A DNA stretch of 64,000 bases from an uncultured Lachnospiraceae bacterium (GCA_947626415.1 CANQSA010000010.1:19916-83915); one strand, 5' to 3'; shown: positions 26,113 to 35,621, counted from the stretch's first letter. Numbers and translations are program-made. Notes: a model not told the origin generated them from the sequence alone.

Positions 26113-27663
26113 TTATTCTTCTGTCAGTTCATGCAGCGCGTCAATGATCTCGTTCACATCTTTTTTGCTGACCAGCATTTCCGTCGCTCCGTTTACCGTT
26201 GCCTGATAATTACCGGTATTATAAGATTTCAGTTCCGCATTGATCACCGAAAAGGAACTGCTGCTGTCAAGCTTTTCAAAATGCATTTTCATAATCGTTT
26301 CTCCATCCCGGATCTGGCTTTCTTGATACAGGATTTCATTCCCGGATTTGGAAATCAATGTATGATAAAAAGATTGGAACTTCTCTTCATCCAGTTTTCG
26401 GCCGTTGCAGTAATATTCCAGGATCCGGACGCCGTACTGCAAAGCGCCGCTCTGGGTTTCTTCTCCCGCTTCCGTCTCCTGCTCTTTTCTTCCGATCTCC
26501 CGGATCTCAAAATCATAGGTTTCATCCCCTACCGTCAGGGACAGGGCTTTCAGATCGTCCAGTTTGACATATACGATATTTTTGTACATATACTGCAGCG
26601 GATTTAAATTCATTGTCTTAGCGATCTGAGAAGCAGTGACCAGATAGATCCGGCTCTTTTCAATGATCTTGTTTCCCTCTGTGATCTCATATCTGGAATA
26701 ATAATAGTTGTCTGTTTCCCCGGCATTTCCCACATAAATCGTCAGCGCGCGTTCATTTCTTAACGCATTGTTTTCTTCTGTGGAGTCCTCGCCTTCGGAT
26801 GTGCCCGGATATACAAACCGGATCGTCCGGCTGCAGTCCTCTCCCAATCCGTAAGCCTCGTAATCAGCCTCCGTTACCCGATATGCCTGCAGCTTGGCAA
26901 AGGAAAATGCCGTAATATCATCGATATACTCATCAAACATATCTTCTACCAGACCGTGAAGCAGCTGGAACGGTTCTTTAATGTACCATCCGGTATTCCC
27001 GGACATATCCAGACCGTATTCCCGGTTCCCCAGGATATTGTATTCCCGGTCGCCGTTATGGATCGTAATGTTTTGGATCGTACTAAAGGTAAGCGACGGT
27101 ATGGTCTCAATCTGACCCAGATCCATTAAATTACAGGCAAATGCTTCCGGCAGCGTAGAATCAATGGTATACAGCTCCGTTTCGTCATTCACGCGGAGAT
27201 AATACTGATTGGTCGTAATATTATGCTTTCCGACGGTCAGCTTTGTCTCTTTCCCACTCTTGGTAAATAAAGAAATCTCATTCATCGGCGCATCAAAGCC
27301 ATATTGAGACAGATCTTCTGCTGAGACGGAAATTTTTTGCGTCGCGTCGATACTGGAAGCGATATCCAGCATCTGGTCTAAGGTATCGGAATTTGTAGGG
27401 AACTGATCGTCCGCCTCATAGACCCATTCTTCTCCCTTTAACAAAAAAGCCGCTTCCAGATTTTCGTTTTTAAACACGATCCTGCCGATATCGCTGCTGA
27501 CCAGATTGACCGCTTTAAAGTTTCCGGTTTCCGCATCAGGCTCCGGATCCGCGGTACTGTCTGTCGATAAAAACCGGATCAGCAATACGACGCTCACCAG
27601 TATAACCGCGGCAGCCGCAAGTGCGATCAGTTTGATCCACTTCTTTTTTTGGCTTTTTGTCAT
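26113..27663 (-). CDS. DUF4340-domain membrane-anchored protein
   Basis: A 516-aa protein with one N-terminal membrane helix (~residues 10-29) and a long external region rich in beta-strand repeats typical of DUF4340 (KETKLTVGKHNITTNQYYLR, then YTIDSTLPEAF). These proteins accompany Gld-like ABC exporters in many phyla; the molecular function is unknown. Its ATG overlaps the GldG-like stop by 4 nt (ATGA), so it belongs to the four-gene operon starting at 30964. Spacing to the lipoprotein gene downstream is ~85 bp and filled by a hairpin. Confidence 0.85.
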   Translation of the reverse strand: MTKSQKKKWIKLIALAAAAVILVSVVLLIRFLSTDSTADPEPDAETGNFKAVNLVSSDIGRIVFKNENLEAAFLLKGEEWVYEADDQFPTNSDTLDQMLDIASSIDATQKISVSAEDLSQYGFDAPMNEISLFTKSGKETKLTVGKHNITTNQYYLRVNDETELYTIDSTLPEAFACNLMDLGQIETIPSLTFSTIQNITIHNGDREYNILGNREYGLDMSGNTGWYIKEPFQLLHGLVEDMFDEYIDDITAFSFAKLQAYRVTEADYEAYGLGEDCSRTIRFVYPGTSEGEDSTEENNALRNERALTIYVGNAGETDNYYYSRYEITEGNKIIEKSRIYLVTASQIAKTMNLNPLQYMYKNIVYVKLDDLKALSLTVGDETYDFEIREIGRKEQETEAGEETQSGALQYGVRILEYYCNGRKLDEEKFQSFYHTLISKSGNEILYQESQIRDGETIMKMHFEKLDSSSSFSVINAELKSYNTGNYQATVNGATEMLVSKKDVNEIIDALHELTEE

Positions 27664-29066
27664 CTTTTCCGTCTCCTATTCCATACCAGCAGGCCATATC
27701 CCAGGACGATTGCCGGAAATACCAGCACTACGATCACCGTATAAATATTTACTTCCTTGTCCGATACGACCAGATCGGCCGGCGCCAGAGACTTCACCAT
27801 GATCAGCACATCCTCGGCCTGTCCTGCCAGCCAGCGAATGGAGCTGACCAGAAGCCGCTGATTATTTTCATCCAACGTGGTGTTGTCCGTACTCTGAACC
27901 ATGGACCGGGAAGAATAAAGCAGAAATCTTCCGTTGGTCTTCGTATTGGTCACTGCCATACCGTAATTGAAAGTGCCGGTTTCATCCGTAGGCAGCTGCG
28001 CCATCGTAGCGGAGCCCTGTTCTTTCAGATAGGCCGTGGAAGAAGACTGTGCAAGCGGCTCAATGACCAGATCATCCCTGTTTTGATCCAGGATCTTGAT
28101 ATTGTCCGCCATAGCCAGAACAACGGAACGTTTTTCCTCTACGCAGACATGGGTCGCGCTGTGATCTACCAGCTGCGCCCGGCAGAAATACGGAGAATTT
28201 TCATTCATCCAGTATTGTGTATCTCCCTCTAATACCGTTTTATATTCAATGCCGATCCCGACTTTTTCCATCAGCTTGTCAAAATTTTTCAGACGGTTGC
28301 TGATCTTAATCTGCGCCGTATCCATGATTATCACAACAGATTTGCCGGAATCCATAAACTCGGAAACCGCCTCCAGCTGCGCGTCCGTCAGATCGGTAAG
28401 CGGCAGATTGAACAGCAGCATATCCGCATCCTCCGGGATCTCGGTCGTCTGTGAAAAATCCAGTTCTCCCACATCAATATTCTGACGGGAAATATAGGAA
28501 CCCTGTCTTCTGGTCAGCGGAGTCTCTTCAAATCCGCTTACCTCATACAGTTTCGGCGTATAATCCCCGCTCAGCCGAACAATGGCGCTGGTGATCAGAC
28601 CCTCGCAGTCCACGCCGGTAATGGAGTCAATATTGGTGGCGGAATCCGTTGTCGTTATAAACATATCGTTGAGTTCGATCCCGTCGTGGGCATCCCCGCA
28701 TTCCACCATCAGGCTGCCCTGGGACAGATTTTCACCGTAATCCTCGATAAACTGCGGATTCAGGATCGGATCGATCGTCTCATGTTTAATATGGTCGCTT
28801 TCATTCATATAAAGCTGTACAAAATTTTCCACATAGCGGTTCTCATTTCCGACCTGGGCAATGGTATACAGCGTAACATCTTTATTCAGGTTGTGCAGCA
28901 CTTCCTTCGTGGTATCGGACAGGGCGAACAGATCTGTAGCCGTAGCGTCCAGTTTCCGGTATTCAGAAGGGATCTGTGCCACCAGAAGGTTGATCATGAC
29001 CACAATGATCAGTACAATGGCGATCACGGCAAAACTGTAAGTTCCGTTTTTAAACTGCTTCTTCAT
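27660..29066 (-). CDS. GldG-family ABC-type transporter auxiliary protein
   Basis: A 468-aa protein with an N-terminal membrane helix, a long external GldG/IFT52-like domain (thioredoxin-like core; DADMLLFNLPLTDLTDAQLEAV and GKSVVIIMDT are typical), and a C-terminal membrane helix (~440-460). GldG partners the GldA/GldF ABC transporter in Bacteroidetes gliding; in Firmicutes the complex has no motility role known to me. The ATG at 29066 follows AGGAGGTG; a GTG 9 nt upstream lies inside that site. Confidence 0.85.
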   Translation of the reverse strand: MKKQFKNGTYSFAVIAIVLIIVVMINLLVAQIPSEYRKLDATATDLFALSDTTKEVLHNLNKDVTLYTIAQVGNENRYVENFVQLYMNESDHIKHETIDPILNPQFIEDYGENLSQGSLMVECGDAHDGIELNDMFITTTDSATNIDSITGVDCEGLITSAIVRLSGDYTPKLYEVSGFEETPLTRRQGSYISRQNIDVGELDFSQTTEIPEDADMLLFNLPLTDLTDAQLEAVSEFMDSGKSVVIIMDTAQIKISNRLKNFDKLMEKVGIGIEYKTVLEGDTQYWMNENSPYFCRAQLVDHSATHVCVEEKRSVVLAMADNIKILDQNRDDLVIEPLAQSSSTAYLKEQGSATMAQLPTDETGTFNYGMAVTNTKTNGRFLLYSSRSMVQSTDNTTLDENNQRLLVSSIRWLAGQAEDVLIMVKSLAPADLVVSDKEVNIYTVIVVLVFPAIVLGYGLLVWNRRRKR

Positions 29067-29078
29067 GTCTGCCACCTC

Positions 29079-29948
29079 CTAATCCCATTTTCTCTTCTGC
29101 AGCATCTGTACCGCAATGACCAGACACAGTACGACCACGGACAGATAATACAGGATCGCATCTACTTCAAAATAGCCGTTGATAAAGTTGTCATAATGCG
29201 AATTCAGGCACAATACCAGCATCAGCTTTGCGATCAGCCCTTCAAACAGACTGCTCTTTACCAGATACAGGATCACAACGACCGCCTCCAGTACCAGTCC
29301 CAGAATCCCGGCCGCGATCAGATTCTTCGCGAATCCGTAATAGATCAGAGCAGCCAGTGCAGCCAGCACAAGGAAACAGATGAAGGAAAATACCGCCGTT
29401 GTAGGCGTAATATCCACCAGATACTGCATGGAAAACGATAAAATCAGAACCGCGAACGTCACAACTGCGGAAATGATCTGGTTCTCCGTTGACGCCGATA
29501 CCACGATCCCGATCGCAAAGTACGCCATTCCCAGCAGTACAAAGCCCAGAATGGAAACATAGGACATCGGCAGCGGCACTGTACCGAACGAAGTCAGCAT
29601 GATCGGATAAATGCAGATCCAGACCATAGGAATCGCGAACAGGGTCAGGGTCCCGAAATATTTGGCCAGCACGATCTTCGTAATGCTGACCGGCGAGGTA
29701 AATAAAAGCTGGTCTGTCTTAGTCCGGTGCTCATCCGCAAGCACACGCATGGTAACAACCGGAACCAGCAGCATAAAGACCACCGACACATAGGCCTGCT
29801 GCAGCGCATAACCGATAAACGGGCTTTTGCCGTTAATGTTAATAGATGAATATACAAATCCGATTACCAGGAGCAGAAACGCCACAAACGCGTATCCGAT
29901 CATGGAAATAAAATAGGATTTCACTTCTCGCTTGTAAATTGCCAACAT
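29079..29948 (-). CDS. ABC-2 permease (GldF-like)
   Basis: A 289-aa polytopic membrane protein with six predicted helices. The N-terminus AIYKREVKSYFISMIGYAF is the typical ABC-2 amphipathic entry, and EHRTKTDQLLFTSPVSITKI is a conserved cytoplasmic coupling segment. It is the membrane subunit for the ATPase two bases upstream. Confidence 0.88.
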   Translation of the reverse strand: MLAIYKREVKSYFISMIGYAFVAFLLLVIGFVYSSININGKSPFIGYALQQAYVSVVFMLLVPVVTMRVLADEHRTKTDQLLFTSPVSITKIVLAKYFGTLTLFAIPMVWICIYPIMLTSFGTVPLPMSYVSILGFVLLGMAYFAIGIVVSASTENQIISAVVTFAVLILSFSMQYLVDITPTTAVFSFICFLVLAALAALIYYGFAKNLIAAGILGLVLEAVVVILYLVKSSLFEGLIAKLMLVLCLNSHYDNFINGYFEVDAILYYLSVVVLCLVIAVQMLQKRKWD

Positions 29949-29950
29949 TG

Positions 29951-30964
29951 TTAATCCCTCTCTTCCTTATTCCTGCGGATCGGCGCGTATTTGCCGGTTT
30001 GCCGCTTTCCTCTGGAATCCGTGTTCTTACCTTCCGTAACCTTTAAGAATACGTCCTCCAGGGAAATATTGGACGGTTTCATGGAAATGATCGGCTGCTT
30101 CGCCGCAGCGAACGCATAGAATACACTTTCCCTGATATCCACCTCCATCGAAGCGGACAGCAATGCTTTCGTACACTCCATGCCGTTATCCTCTTCCCGG
30201 GAAACCTCATATTTGGAAATATCGGAAATCTTATCCAATACGCTCCGCACTCTGTAATCCGGCGCCTTAACCAGCAGCTCCAGGGTATTGGTTCCGGTAA
30301 CATGCTGGCTCAGATTGTCCGGCGTATCCTGCGCCAGCATCCGGCCATGAGCAATGATCATAACTTCGTCGCTCACTGCGCTGATCTCCTGCATGATATG
30401 GGAACTTAAGATTACGGTATGCTGCTTTCCGAGGCTTCGGATCAGATCCCGCATCTCGATGATCTGCTTGGGATCCAGGCCGACTGTAGGCTCGTCCAGA
30501 ATGATGATCTCGGGAAATCCCAGAATCGCCTGTGCGAATCCCACACGCTGCTTATAGCCCTTTGACAGATTCCGGATCAGCCGATTGGAGACATCCTGGA
30601 TCTTCGTCTGTTCAATGGCAGCGTCAATACACTTTTTCTGCTGATTCCTTGGGATCTTCTTTAACTCTGCTACAAATTTTAAATATTCATACGGCGTCAT
30701 ATCGGTATAAAGCGGCGGGAACTCGGGCAGATACCCGATGCACTTCTTCGCTTCTTCCGGCTCTTCCGCCACGTCATGCCCGTTTACGACGATCTGCCCT
30801 GTGGTCGGCGCGATATATCCGGTGATCATATTCATGGTCGTTGACTTTCCGGCGCCGTTGGGCCCCAGGAATCCGTATATCTTTCCCTGTTCAATGTGGA
30901 AGTTCAGATCATTCACCGCCACATGGTCGCCATATATTTTACTCAGATTCTTAACTTCGATCAA
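29951..30964 (-). CDS. ABC transporter ATP-binding protein (GldA-like)
   Basis: A 337-aa nucleotide-binding subunit: Walker A GPNGAGKST, Q-loop GYLPEFPPLY, signature LSKGYKQRVG, Walker B IIILDEPT, switch His in LSSHIMQE. The LSKGYKQR signature and the C-terminal ~100-residue extension place it with GldA/Nod-type ATPases. TTG start after GGAGGAATTAC. It is first gene of the operon with the permease, GldG-like and DUF4340 proteins. Upstream lie two direct repeats of a 12-bp motif. Confidence 0.92.
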   Translation of the reverse strand: MIEVKNLSKIYGDHVAVNDLNFHIEQGKIYGFLGPNGAGKSTTMNMITGYIAPTTGQIVVNGHDVAEEPEEAKKCIGYLPEFPPLYTDMTPYEYLKFVAELKKIPRNQQKKCIDAAIEQTKIQDVSNRLIRNLSKGYKQRVGFAQAILGFPEIIILDEPTVGLDPKQIIEMRDLIRSLGKQHTVILSSHIMQEISAVSDEVMIIAHGRMLAQDTPDNLSQHVTGTNTLELLVKAPDYRVRSVLDKISDISKYEVSREEDNGMECTKALLSASMEVDIRESVFYAFAAAKQPIISMKPSNISLEDVFLKVTEGKNTDSRGKRQTGKYAPIRRNKEERD

Positions 30965-30995
30965 AGTAATTCCTCCTTCAAGTTCTCTTCTGTGT

Positions 30996-31029
30996 CATTT
31001 TATCACACACTATTTCACATTTTATCACA
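30996..31029 (-). repeat. 12-bp direct repeat pair upstream of the Gld-like operon
   Basis: TGTGATAAAATG occurs twice on the minus strand (31029-31018 and 31007-30996), 22 bp apart start to start, i.e. two helical turns. Each copy contains a TAAAAT -10-like element. Could be an operator pair. Confidence 0.5.
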
Positions 31030-31065
31030 GTTTTCGGCATTTGCCTATTCCTTTTTTGTGAATTT

Positions 31066-31122
31066 TTCATAAAAAAGAAAACTGCCGCTTCACAGAGCAT
31101 TCCTCTGCGTTTGCGGCAGTTC
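31066..31122 (-). terminator. Rho-independent terminator of the unassigned ABC operon
   Basis: On the minus strand ACTGCCGC pairs with GCGGCAGT around an inner GCAGAGGAATGCTCTG hairpin, then TTTTCTTTTTT. It lies ~27 bp after the stop at 31149. Confidence 0.85.
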
Positions 31123-31148
31123 CCAATTTGCGTTTCCGTTTTTATTTT

Positions 31149-32675
31149 CTAACTTAATTTTATAAAATCAATCTGTTTGTCTTTGTTTTTTAACATATCA
31201 GAATCCACAATACTGAAATTCGGACACAGATACAGCGTATCTGTGCAGTCCGGATAGCACACAAATACCAGTTCGACCACAGCCGTAACCGCTTCATCTC
31301 CGCCCGGATCCTGCTGATACACATAAGTGCTGTCCGGCGTCACAAGCGGATTATCACATTCCACGATCCGATAATCGTCCGGATTTCCGCACGGCAGAAG
31401 ACTTCCGTCTTTCTGTTCACAGTAAAACCACAGGTTCTGCAGATTGTTGCAATATACTCCTTTATACGCATAGTACCGGCACCTGACTACCAGATACCGC
31501 AGGTCCTTTTCCGTAAAGCCCAGTTCTTCTACATACCGTTTTGTAACAGTCTGGAGGGCTTTACTGTCTGAAAATCCGGACGGCAGTTCTTTCAGGGAGT
31601 CATAAACGGAGCTTTCCGTCTCCGACAGCATTGTATAAGGCAGATCCAGGATCTGCTTTCCCTGACTATCCAGATGAATGCTGTATGCGGGAGTCTTCGG
31701 GTCCTTAAGGATCTGTTTCTGATCAGGGAACAGCTGATAGGCTTCCAGATCTGCTTTTTCTGACAGCACAGTCGGGTTCAGCCAGTCTCCCTCTGCTTTA
31801 AACAGCGCGTTATCATTTTCCTGCGCGGAAATCTCCCGTCTGGACAGCTGCTCTCCCTGATAGGCGCATTCCATCGGCCACGGAGTCTGATATACCGTTA
31901 CCGGAAGTTCCGTGATCATCCGTTCCAGTGTCATCTTACCCCCTGCCGTACCGGTCGGTTCAAATACCAGGACCGGATGATACAAGGACTCGTATGCAGT
32001 AAACGGACAGACATACAGAAGCTGAAGCTCCATGGTCTCTCCTTCCTTCAGATTGAATTTAGGCTGGGCTTCCGTCAGCGTCTCCGGATCTCCTTTCAGA
32101 ACCTTAAAATCACTCATCGGCAGATCATGCCATCGGGATGCCTCATAGAAATTAAACGGTTTCCCGTCACTCGAGCTTCCATCATAGGAAATTCCCTCTT
32201 CCTTTCCGTCATACAGACTGGCCAGCCGGATATTCTCCAGGCTAAGGACAGGCGGCTCTTTCCTGTAGCGCTCCTGTTTCGCTTCCGTCAGCGAAGACAG
32301 ATCGGATTTGAGACATTCGACCGTTAAATCAACAGTCAGATATCCGGTATTCCCTTCATAAGACGTATCGACCGATTCGTAATTTCTCAGCGTGGAAAGC
32401 AGCTTCGCAACCCGCCCCTTCTTTTCATAATATCCGTCCGAATCCGGCAGCGTTTCATTGTAGGCGGCGCTTACTATCGTGATCCGAAACGGAGCAATCT
32501 CCGTATTTTTGCAATACAATAAAAAGGAATCTTCCTTTGCAAGCTCCCCTTCCTGAACGGAATCATCCGGTTCAACCGGTTTGAAGCGTTCCCAAAGGAA
32601 AAACGCGATGATCCCGATAAAGATAACGCTTATAATAATGATCCTGGCGCTGGGCTTACTGATCCGTTTTTTCAT
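31149..32675 (-). CDS. Membrane-anchored extracellular protein of unknown function
   Basis: A 508-aa protein not recognised by me. An N-terminal helix (IIIISVIFIGIIAFFLWERF, ~residues 10-30) anchors a ~475-residue external part with several Tyr-rich segments (e.g. LVVRCRYYAYKGVYC, two Cys near ~415-421). The start at 32675 follows GGAGGAGG; the in-frame extension to 32780 lies in the ATPase gene and has no good site. Its start overlaps the ATPase end by 20 nt. It is last in a five-gene operon with an ABC ATPase and two permeases and is likely an accessory or substrate-binding component. Confidence 0.7.
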   Translation of the reverse strand: MKKRISKPSARIIIISVIFIGIIAFFLWERFKPVEPDDSVQEGELAKEDSFLLYCKNTEIAPFRITIVSAAYNETLPDSDGYYEKKGRVAKLLSTLRNYESVDTSYEGNTGYLTVDLTVECLKSDLSSLTEAKQERYRKEPPVLSLENIRLASLYDGKEEGISYDGSSSDGKPFNFYEASRWHDLPMSDFKVLKGDPETLTEAQPKFNLKEGETMELQLLYVCPFTAYESLYHPVLVFEPTGTAGGKMTLERMITELPVTVYQTPWPMECAYQGEQLSRREISAQENDNALFKAEGDWLNPTVLSEKADLEAYQLFPDQKQILKDPKTPAYSIHLDSQGKQILDLPYTMLSETESSVYDSLKELPSGFSDSKALQTVTKRYVEELGFTEKDLRYLVVRCRYYAYKGVYCNNLQNLWFYCEQKDGSLLPCGNPDDYRIVECDNPLVTPDSTYVYQQDPGGDEAVTAVVELVFVCYPDCTDTLYLCPNFSIVDSDMLKNKDKQIDFIKLS

Positions 32676-33351
32676 TGCCGCCTCCTCCCGACACACTCTG
32701 TTCCTTTTGTTCCATGCGTACCCTTCCCGATTCCACCAGCAGGATCGTATCCGCCAGCTGATACAGTTCCTCCGTATCATGGCAGGAGAGCAAAATCAGG
32801 GCTCCTCTCTCCTTTTCCCGCTTCAAAAGCGGCCGGAGCAGTTCAATGCCGCTCTCATCCAGAGCATTCGTAGGCTCATCCAGAATGATCAGATCCGGAT
32901 GCTCCATCAGCGCGGCTGCGATTCCAAGCCGCTGCTTCATCCCCAGCGAATACTTATGGTACTTCCTCTTATCGTCCGGATCCAGCCCCACATCCAAAAT
33001 TGCCTGCCTGACTTCGTCTTCCCCGATCCGCTTCTGCAGAGAGGCCAGTTCCTTCAGATTCCGCAGGCCGGTATCTCCCGGCAGAAAGGACGGATTCTCG
33101 ATCAGCACCCCTGCGCTTTCCGGAAACGACATATCCTTTCCCAATACCTTTCCGTTAATGCTGACAGTTCCGCTGGTCGCATAGATCAATCCGCAGGCGG
33201 CGCGCATCAGCATGGTCTTTCCGCCTCCGTTTCTCCCCTTCAGTCCGTAGATATGTCCGCCGGTCAGATGCAGATTCACCTGATCCAGGACCGTTGCTTT
33301 TTTTAATACCTTTGTATAATCTTGAAAAATCATTTCAATCTCTGTTTTCAT
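32656..33351 (-). CDS. ABC transporter ATP-binding protein
   Basis: A 231-aa ATPase with Walker A GRNGGGKTM (unusual Arg and Gly but the required GKT is present), signature YSLGMKQRLG, Walker B LIILDEPTNAL, and switch His in LLSCHDTEE. It lacks the long C-terminal extension of DrrA-type proteins and ends in a Gly/Ser tail. The layout resembles lantibiotic-immunity (LanF-like) and bacitracin exporters. It is coupled with the two permeases upstream. Confidence 0.88.
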   Translation of the reverse strand: MKTEIEMIFQDYTKVLKKATVLDQVNLHLTGGHIYGLKGRNGGGKTMLMRAACGLIYATSGTVSINGKVLGKDMSFPESAGVLIENPSFLPGDTGLRNLKELASLQKRIGEDEVRQAILDVGLDPDDKRKYHKYSLGMKQRLGIAAALMEHPDLIILDEPTNALDESGIELLRPLLKREKERGALILLSCHDTEELYQLADTILLVESGRVRMEQKEQSVSGGGGNEKTDQ

Positions 33352-33395
33352 GCATTTGTCCTCCTTATCACAATCCGGCTTCCACTTGTTTTACA

Positions 33396-34208
33396 CTATA
33401 GAATATCTTTTTTTCTGAGAAAGACAATGCCTGCCAGTATACTTCCGACAATCAGGACCAGATCCAGAATGACCGCAGGATAAAATTCCAATCCTTCCGG
33501 GTTCAGCAGCTTTGTCCGAGTTAACATCAGATAATTTCCCGGAAGCCACCAGATCCGATCCGTCACTCCGGAAACGGTCAGAATACATACGGTAAAAATC
33601 CCACCGTAAATGGGTTCCGTCAGAATCGAGATCAACATCTGTACCATACTCAAAGCAAACGAAGTGAGCAGCGGCAATACCAGCACCCAGACGGCAATCG
33701 TTCCTGCAGACGGGATCTCCGATACATCCATATAGGAAGCTGCCAGACAGAGCCAGGAACCCAGCGTAAAATCCGCAGACAGATCACCCAGGATCAGCCC
33801 CAGTACCAGACAGGTAGAAAACAGAGCGAAATACGCGGCAAGGACGGTACCCAGATTCCAGACACATTTAGACAGCCACCAGGAATATTTCTGTCCGCAG
33901 CGGGTAAAAACCTGAATTCCTCTTTGCGTCATGTCTTCATGCGCGTAATTGGCCACCAGGATCATGATCCAGGCATTTAGCAGCAGATATCCCGTCGCCG
34001 ATACCATAATATTTACACGCGGCAGATAAGGCGAACCTTTCAGCGCATTGAGAAAAAACGCGGCCAGAGGGATCTGCTCCCCAACATCCGAAATCCCGTT
34101 ATAGACCTGGATCGAGCTGAATGCGGCAAGCACGACAATCGGCAAAAACAACACAAGCCTGCGGAAAACGCCCTGTCTTAAATCGCTTATAAACAATTGC
34201 ATTCTCAT
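33396..34208 (-). CDS. Polytopic membrane protein, likely ABC-2 permease
   Basis: A 270-aa membrane protein with about six helices. A cytoplasmic segment FTRCGQKYSWWLSKC is matched by CTRCDRKRYYIGKYL in its upstream neighbour, so the two appear to be diverged paralogues forming a heterodimeric channel. The start at 34208 shares one base with the upstream stop (TGATG) and has GGGAG upstream. No family name is assigned; the ABC permease role is inferred from topology and operon. Confidence 0.7.
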   Translation of the reverse strand: MRMQLFISDLRQGVFRRLVLFLPIVVLAAFSSIQVYNGISDVGEQIPLAAFFLNALKGSPYLPRVNIMVSATGYLLLNAWIMILVANYAHEDMTQRGIQVFTRCGQKYSWWLSKCVWNLGTVLAAYFALFSTCLVLGLILGDLSADFTLGSWLCLAASYMDVSEIPSAGTIAVWVLVLPLLTSFALSMVQMLISILTEPIYGGIFTVCILTVSGVTDRIWWLPGNYLMLTRTKLLNPEGLEFYPAVILDLVLIVGSILAGIVFLRKKDIL

Positions 34209-35050
34209 CACGGATACAACTCCCTTCTTCTGCATTTCCAAAAGTAAACTACGATTCCCAGCAGCAGCAAAATCCCCAGATTCAGGGCAAAATGCAGTCC
34301 GGAATAGTAATAGCCTTCTCCATAGGGCTGTGCCGGACAAGCCTTGGAAATGAATATCAATTCAAGCTGTTTATGGACTCTTCCCAGATAGCTCAGCCCA
34401 ATATTGAACACATAAGGAAAAATAAAGATCAGGAAGGTATTCCTAAGCAGCCAGGTCGCCGCAAGTCCCAGGCAGGCATAAATACCGCCAAATATATAGT
34501 CGATCAACATATAAATCGCTGCATACAGGTAAGGACAGGTATAGAACAGACTTCCGCCCACCGCGCTGGGCCCCAATACTTTGCCTATCGGAGACGGCGA
34601 CAGGGTTGTAGGCAGACACAAATGGCAAACCAGCAGATCCAGCAGCAGGACAGAAACAATTATGATCCCGCCGGCATTGAAGACTGCCAGATATTTTCCT
34701 ATGTAATACCGTTTCCGGTCACAGCGGGTGCAGACCTGAACCCGATAGCCGCTTTTTATATCCTGCCATCCGGAAACGGCATAGGGCAAGGCTGCCAGTA
34801 CCGGAAGCAGACTGTCAAAAAACAGCAGGCTCTCAGCGTATAAGGCATCCGTACCCAGCCAGCAATCCCATACATTCAGAAACGCCGCTGCTTCCATCGA
34901 TTCGTTCCGTACACTCCAATTATAACGAAACGCAACCTGGATCACATCGAAGAAATGCCACCCGACCAGCAGCAGAACAAACAGCAGGGAAACCCGAAAC
35001 GTCATAGAACGGAACATCCGTCTTTGTTCAAACAAGAAAACCTCTTTCAC
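34208..35050 (-). CDS. Polytopic membrane protein, likely ABC-2 permease
   Basis: A 280-aa membrane protein with an N-terminal EQRRMFRSMTFRVSLLFVLL entry helix and about six helices, including WLLRNTFLIFIFPYVF. It has the CTRCDRKRYYIGKYL motif shared with the next gene. GTG start at 35050, after GGAGCGTGATC. It lies 4 nt after the stop of the upstream anchored protein. The pair with the downstream ATPase suggests an exporter; substrate unknown. Confidence 0.7.
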   Translation of the reverse strand: MKEVFLFEQRRMFRSMTFRVSLLFVLLLVGWHFFDVIQVAFRYNWSVRNESMEAAAFLNVWDCWLGTDALYAESLLFFDSLLPVLAALPYAVSGWQDIKSGYRVQVCTRCDRKRYYIGKYLAVFNAGGIIIVSVLLLDLLVCHLCLPTTLSPSPIGKVLGPSAVGGSLFYTCPYLYAAIYMLIDYIFGGIYACLGLAATWLLRNTFLIFIFPYVFNIGLSYLGRVHKQLELIFISKACPAQPYGEGYYYSGLHFALNLGILLLLGIVVYFWKCRRRELYP

Positions 35051-35054
35051 ACGA

Positions 35055-35621
35055 TCACGCTCCTTCCTGTTCTTCCAGCATCATCCACACATCAGGAGCA
35101 TTTAGGATTGTCAGATACGCCCGATCCGCATCATACTCTTCCAGCAGCCCTGCCTTCTGATTCGAGATCACCAGCAAATGCCCTGTTCCTGACGGTTCCA
35201 ACAGGAGAGAAGTGTCATTCTCCGGTTCTTTCTCCGCCATATCATAATAGTTTCCCCCATTGTTATATTTCGTACAAACCAGGTAGCCTCCTACAGAAAC
35301 CTCCGTACTCTCTGCCACATTCAGATTCTCCACCTCCAGATCCGCGCACAGATAACACCAGGGACCTGCCCACAGATTCATCTCGGCTGTCAGATAAGAA
35401 AAATCTCTCTGAAAGATCTCCGGATATTCTCGTTCAAACGTCTCTTGGTCCAACAGCCGACATCCCGTGACCCTGCAGGCAACGCCTCCGAACTCCAGTG
35501 TCTCCCCTGCCGGGATCACGGTGACCTTGCGGGTAAACATACAATTAACAAAAATCATACACGCCGCCATCAGCACAACAGAAGCCAGAGCGATTCCCCA
35601 TAACATTCTTTTTTTCTTCAT
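35055..35621 (-). CDS. Membrane-anchored protein of unknown function
   Basis: A 188-aa protein, first of the five-gene ABC operon. A basic N-terminus and one helix (GIALASVVLMAACMIFVNCMF) precede a ~155-residue external domain with a Trp/Cys-containing segment (NLWAGPWCYLC) and strands ending DAPDVWMMLEEQ. No family recognised. The ATG at 35621 lies 6 nt after GGGGAG; further upstream in-frame codons are not supported. Domain style (small, beta-rich, anchored) resembles the anchored protein encoded at the end of the same operon. Confidence 0.65.
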   Translation of the reverse strand: MKKKRMLWGIALASVVLMAACMIFVNCMFTRKVTVIPAGETLEFGGVACRVTGCRLLDQETFEREYPEIFQRDFSYLTAEMNLWAGPWCYLCADLEVENLNVAESTEVSVGGYLVCTKYNNGGNYYDMAEKEPENDTSLLLEPSGTGHLLVISNQKAGLLEEYDADRAYLTILNAPDVWMMLEEQEGA

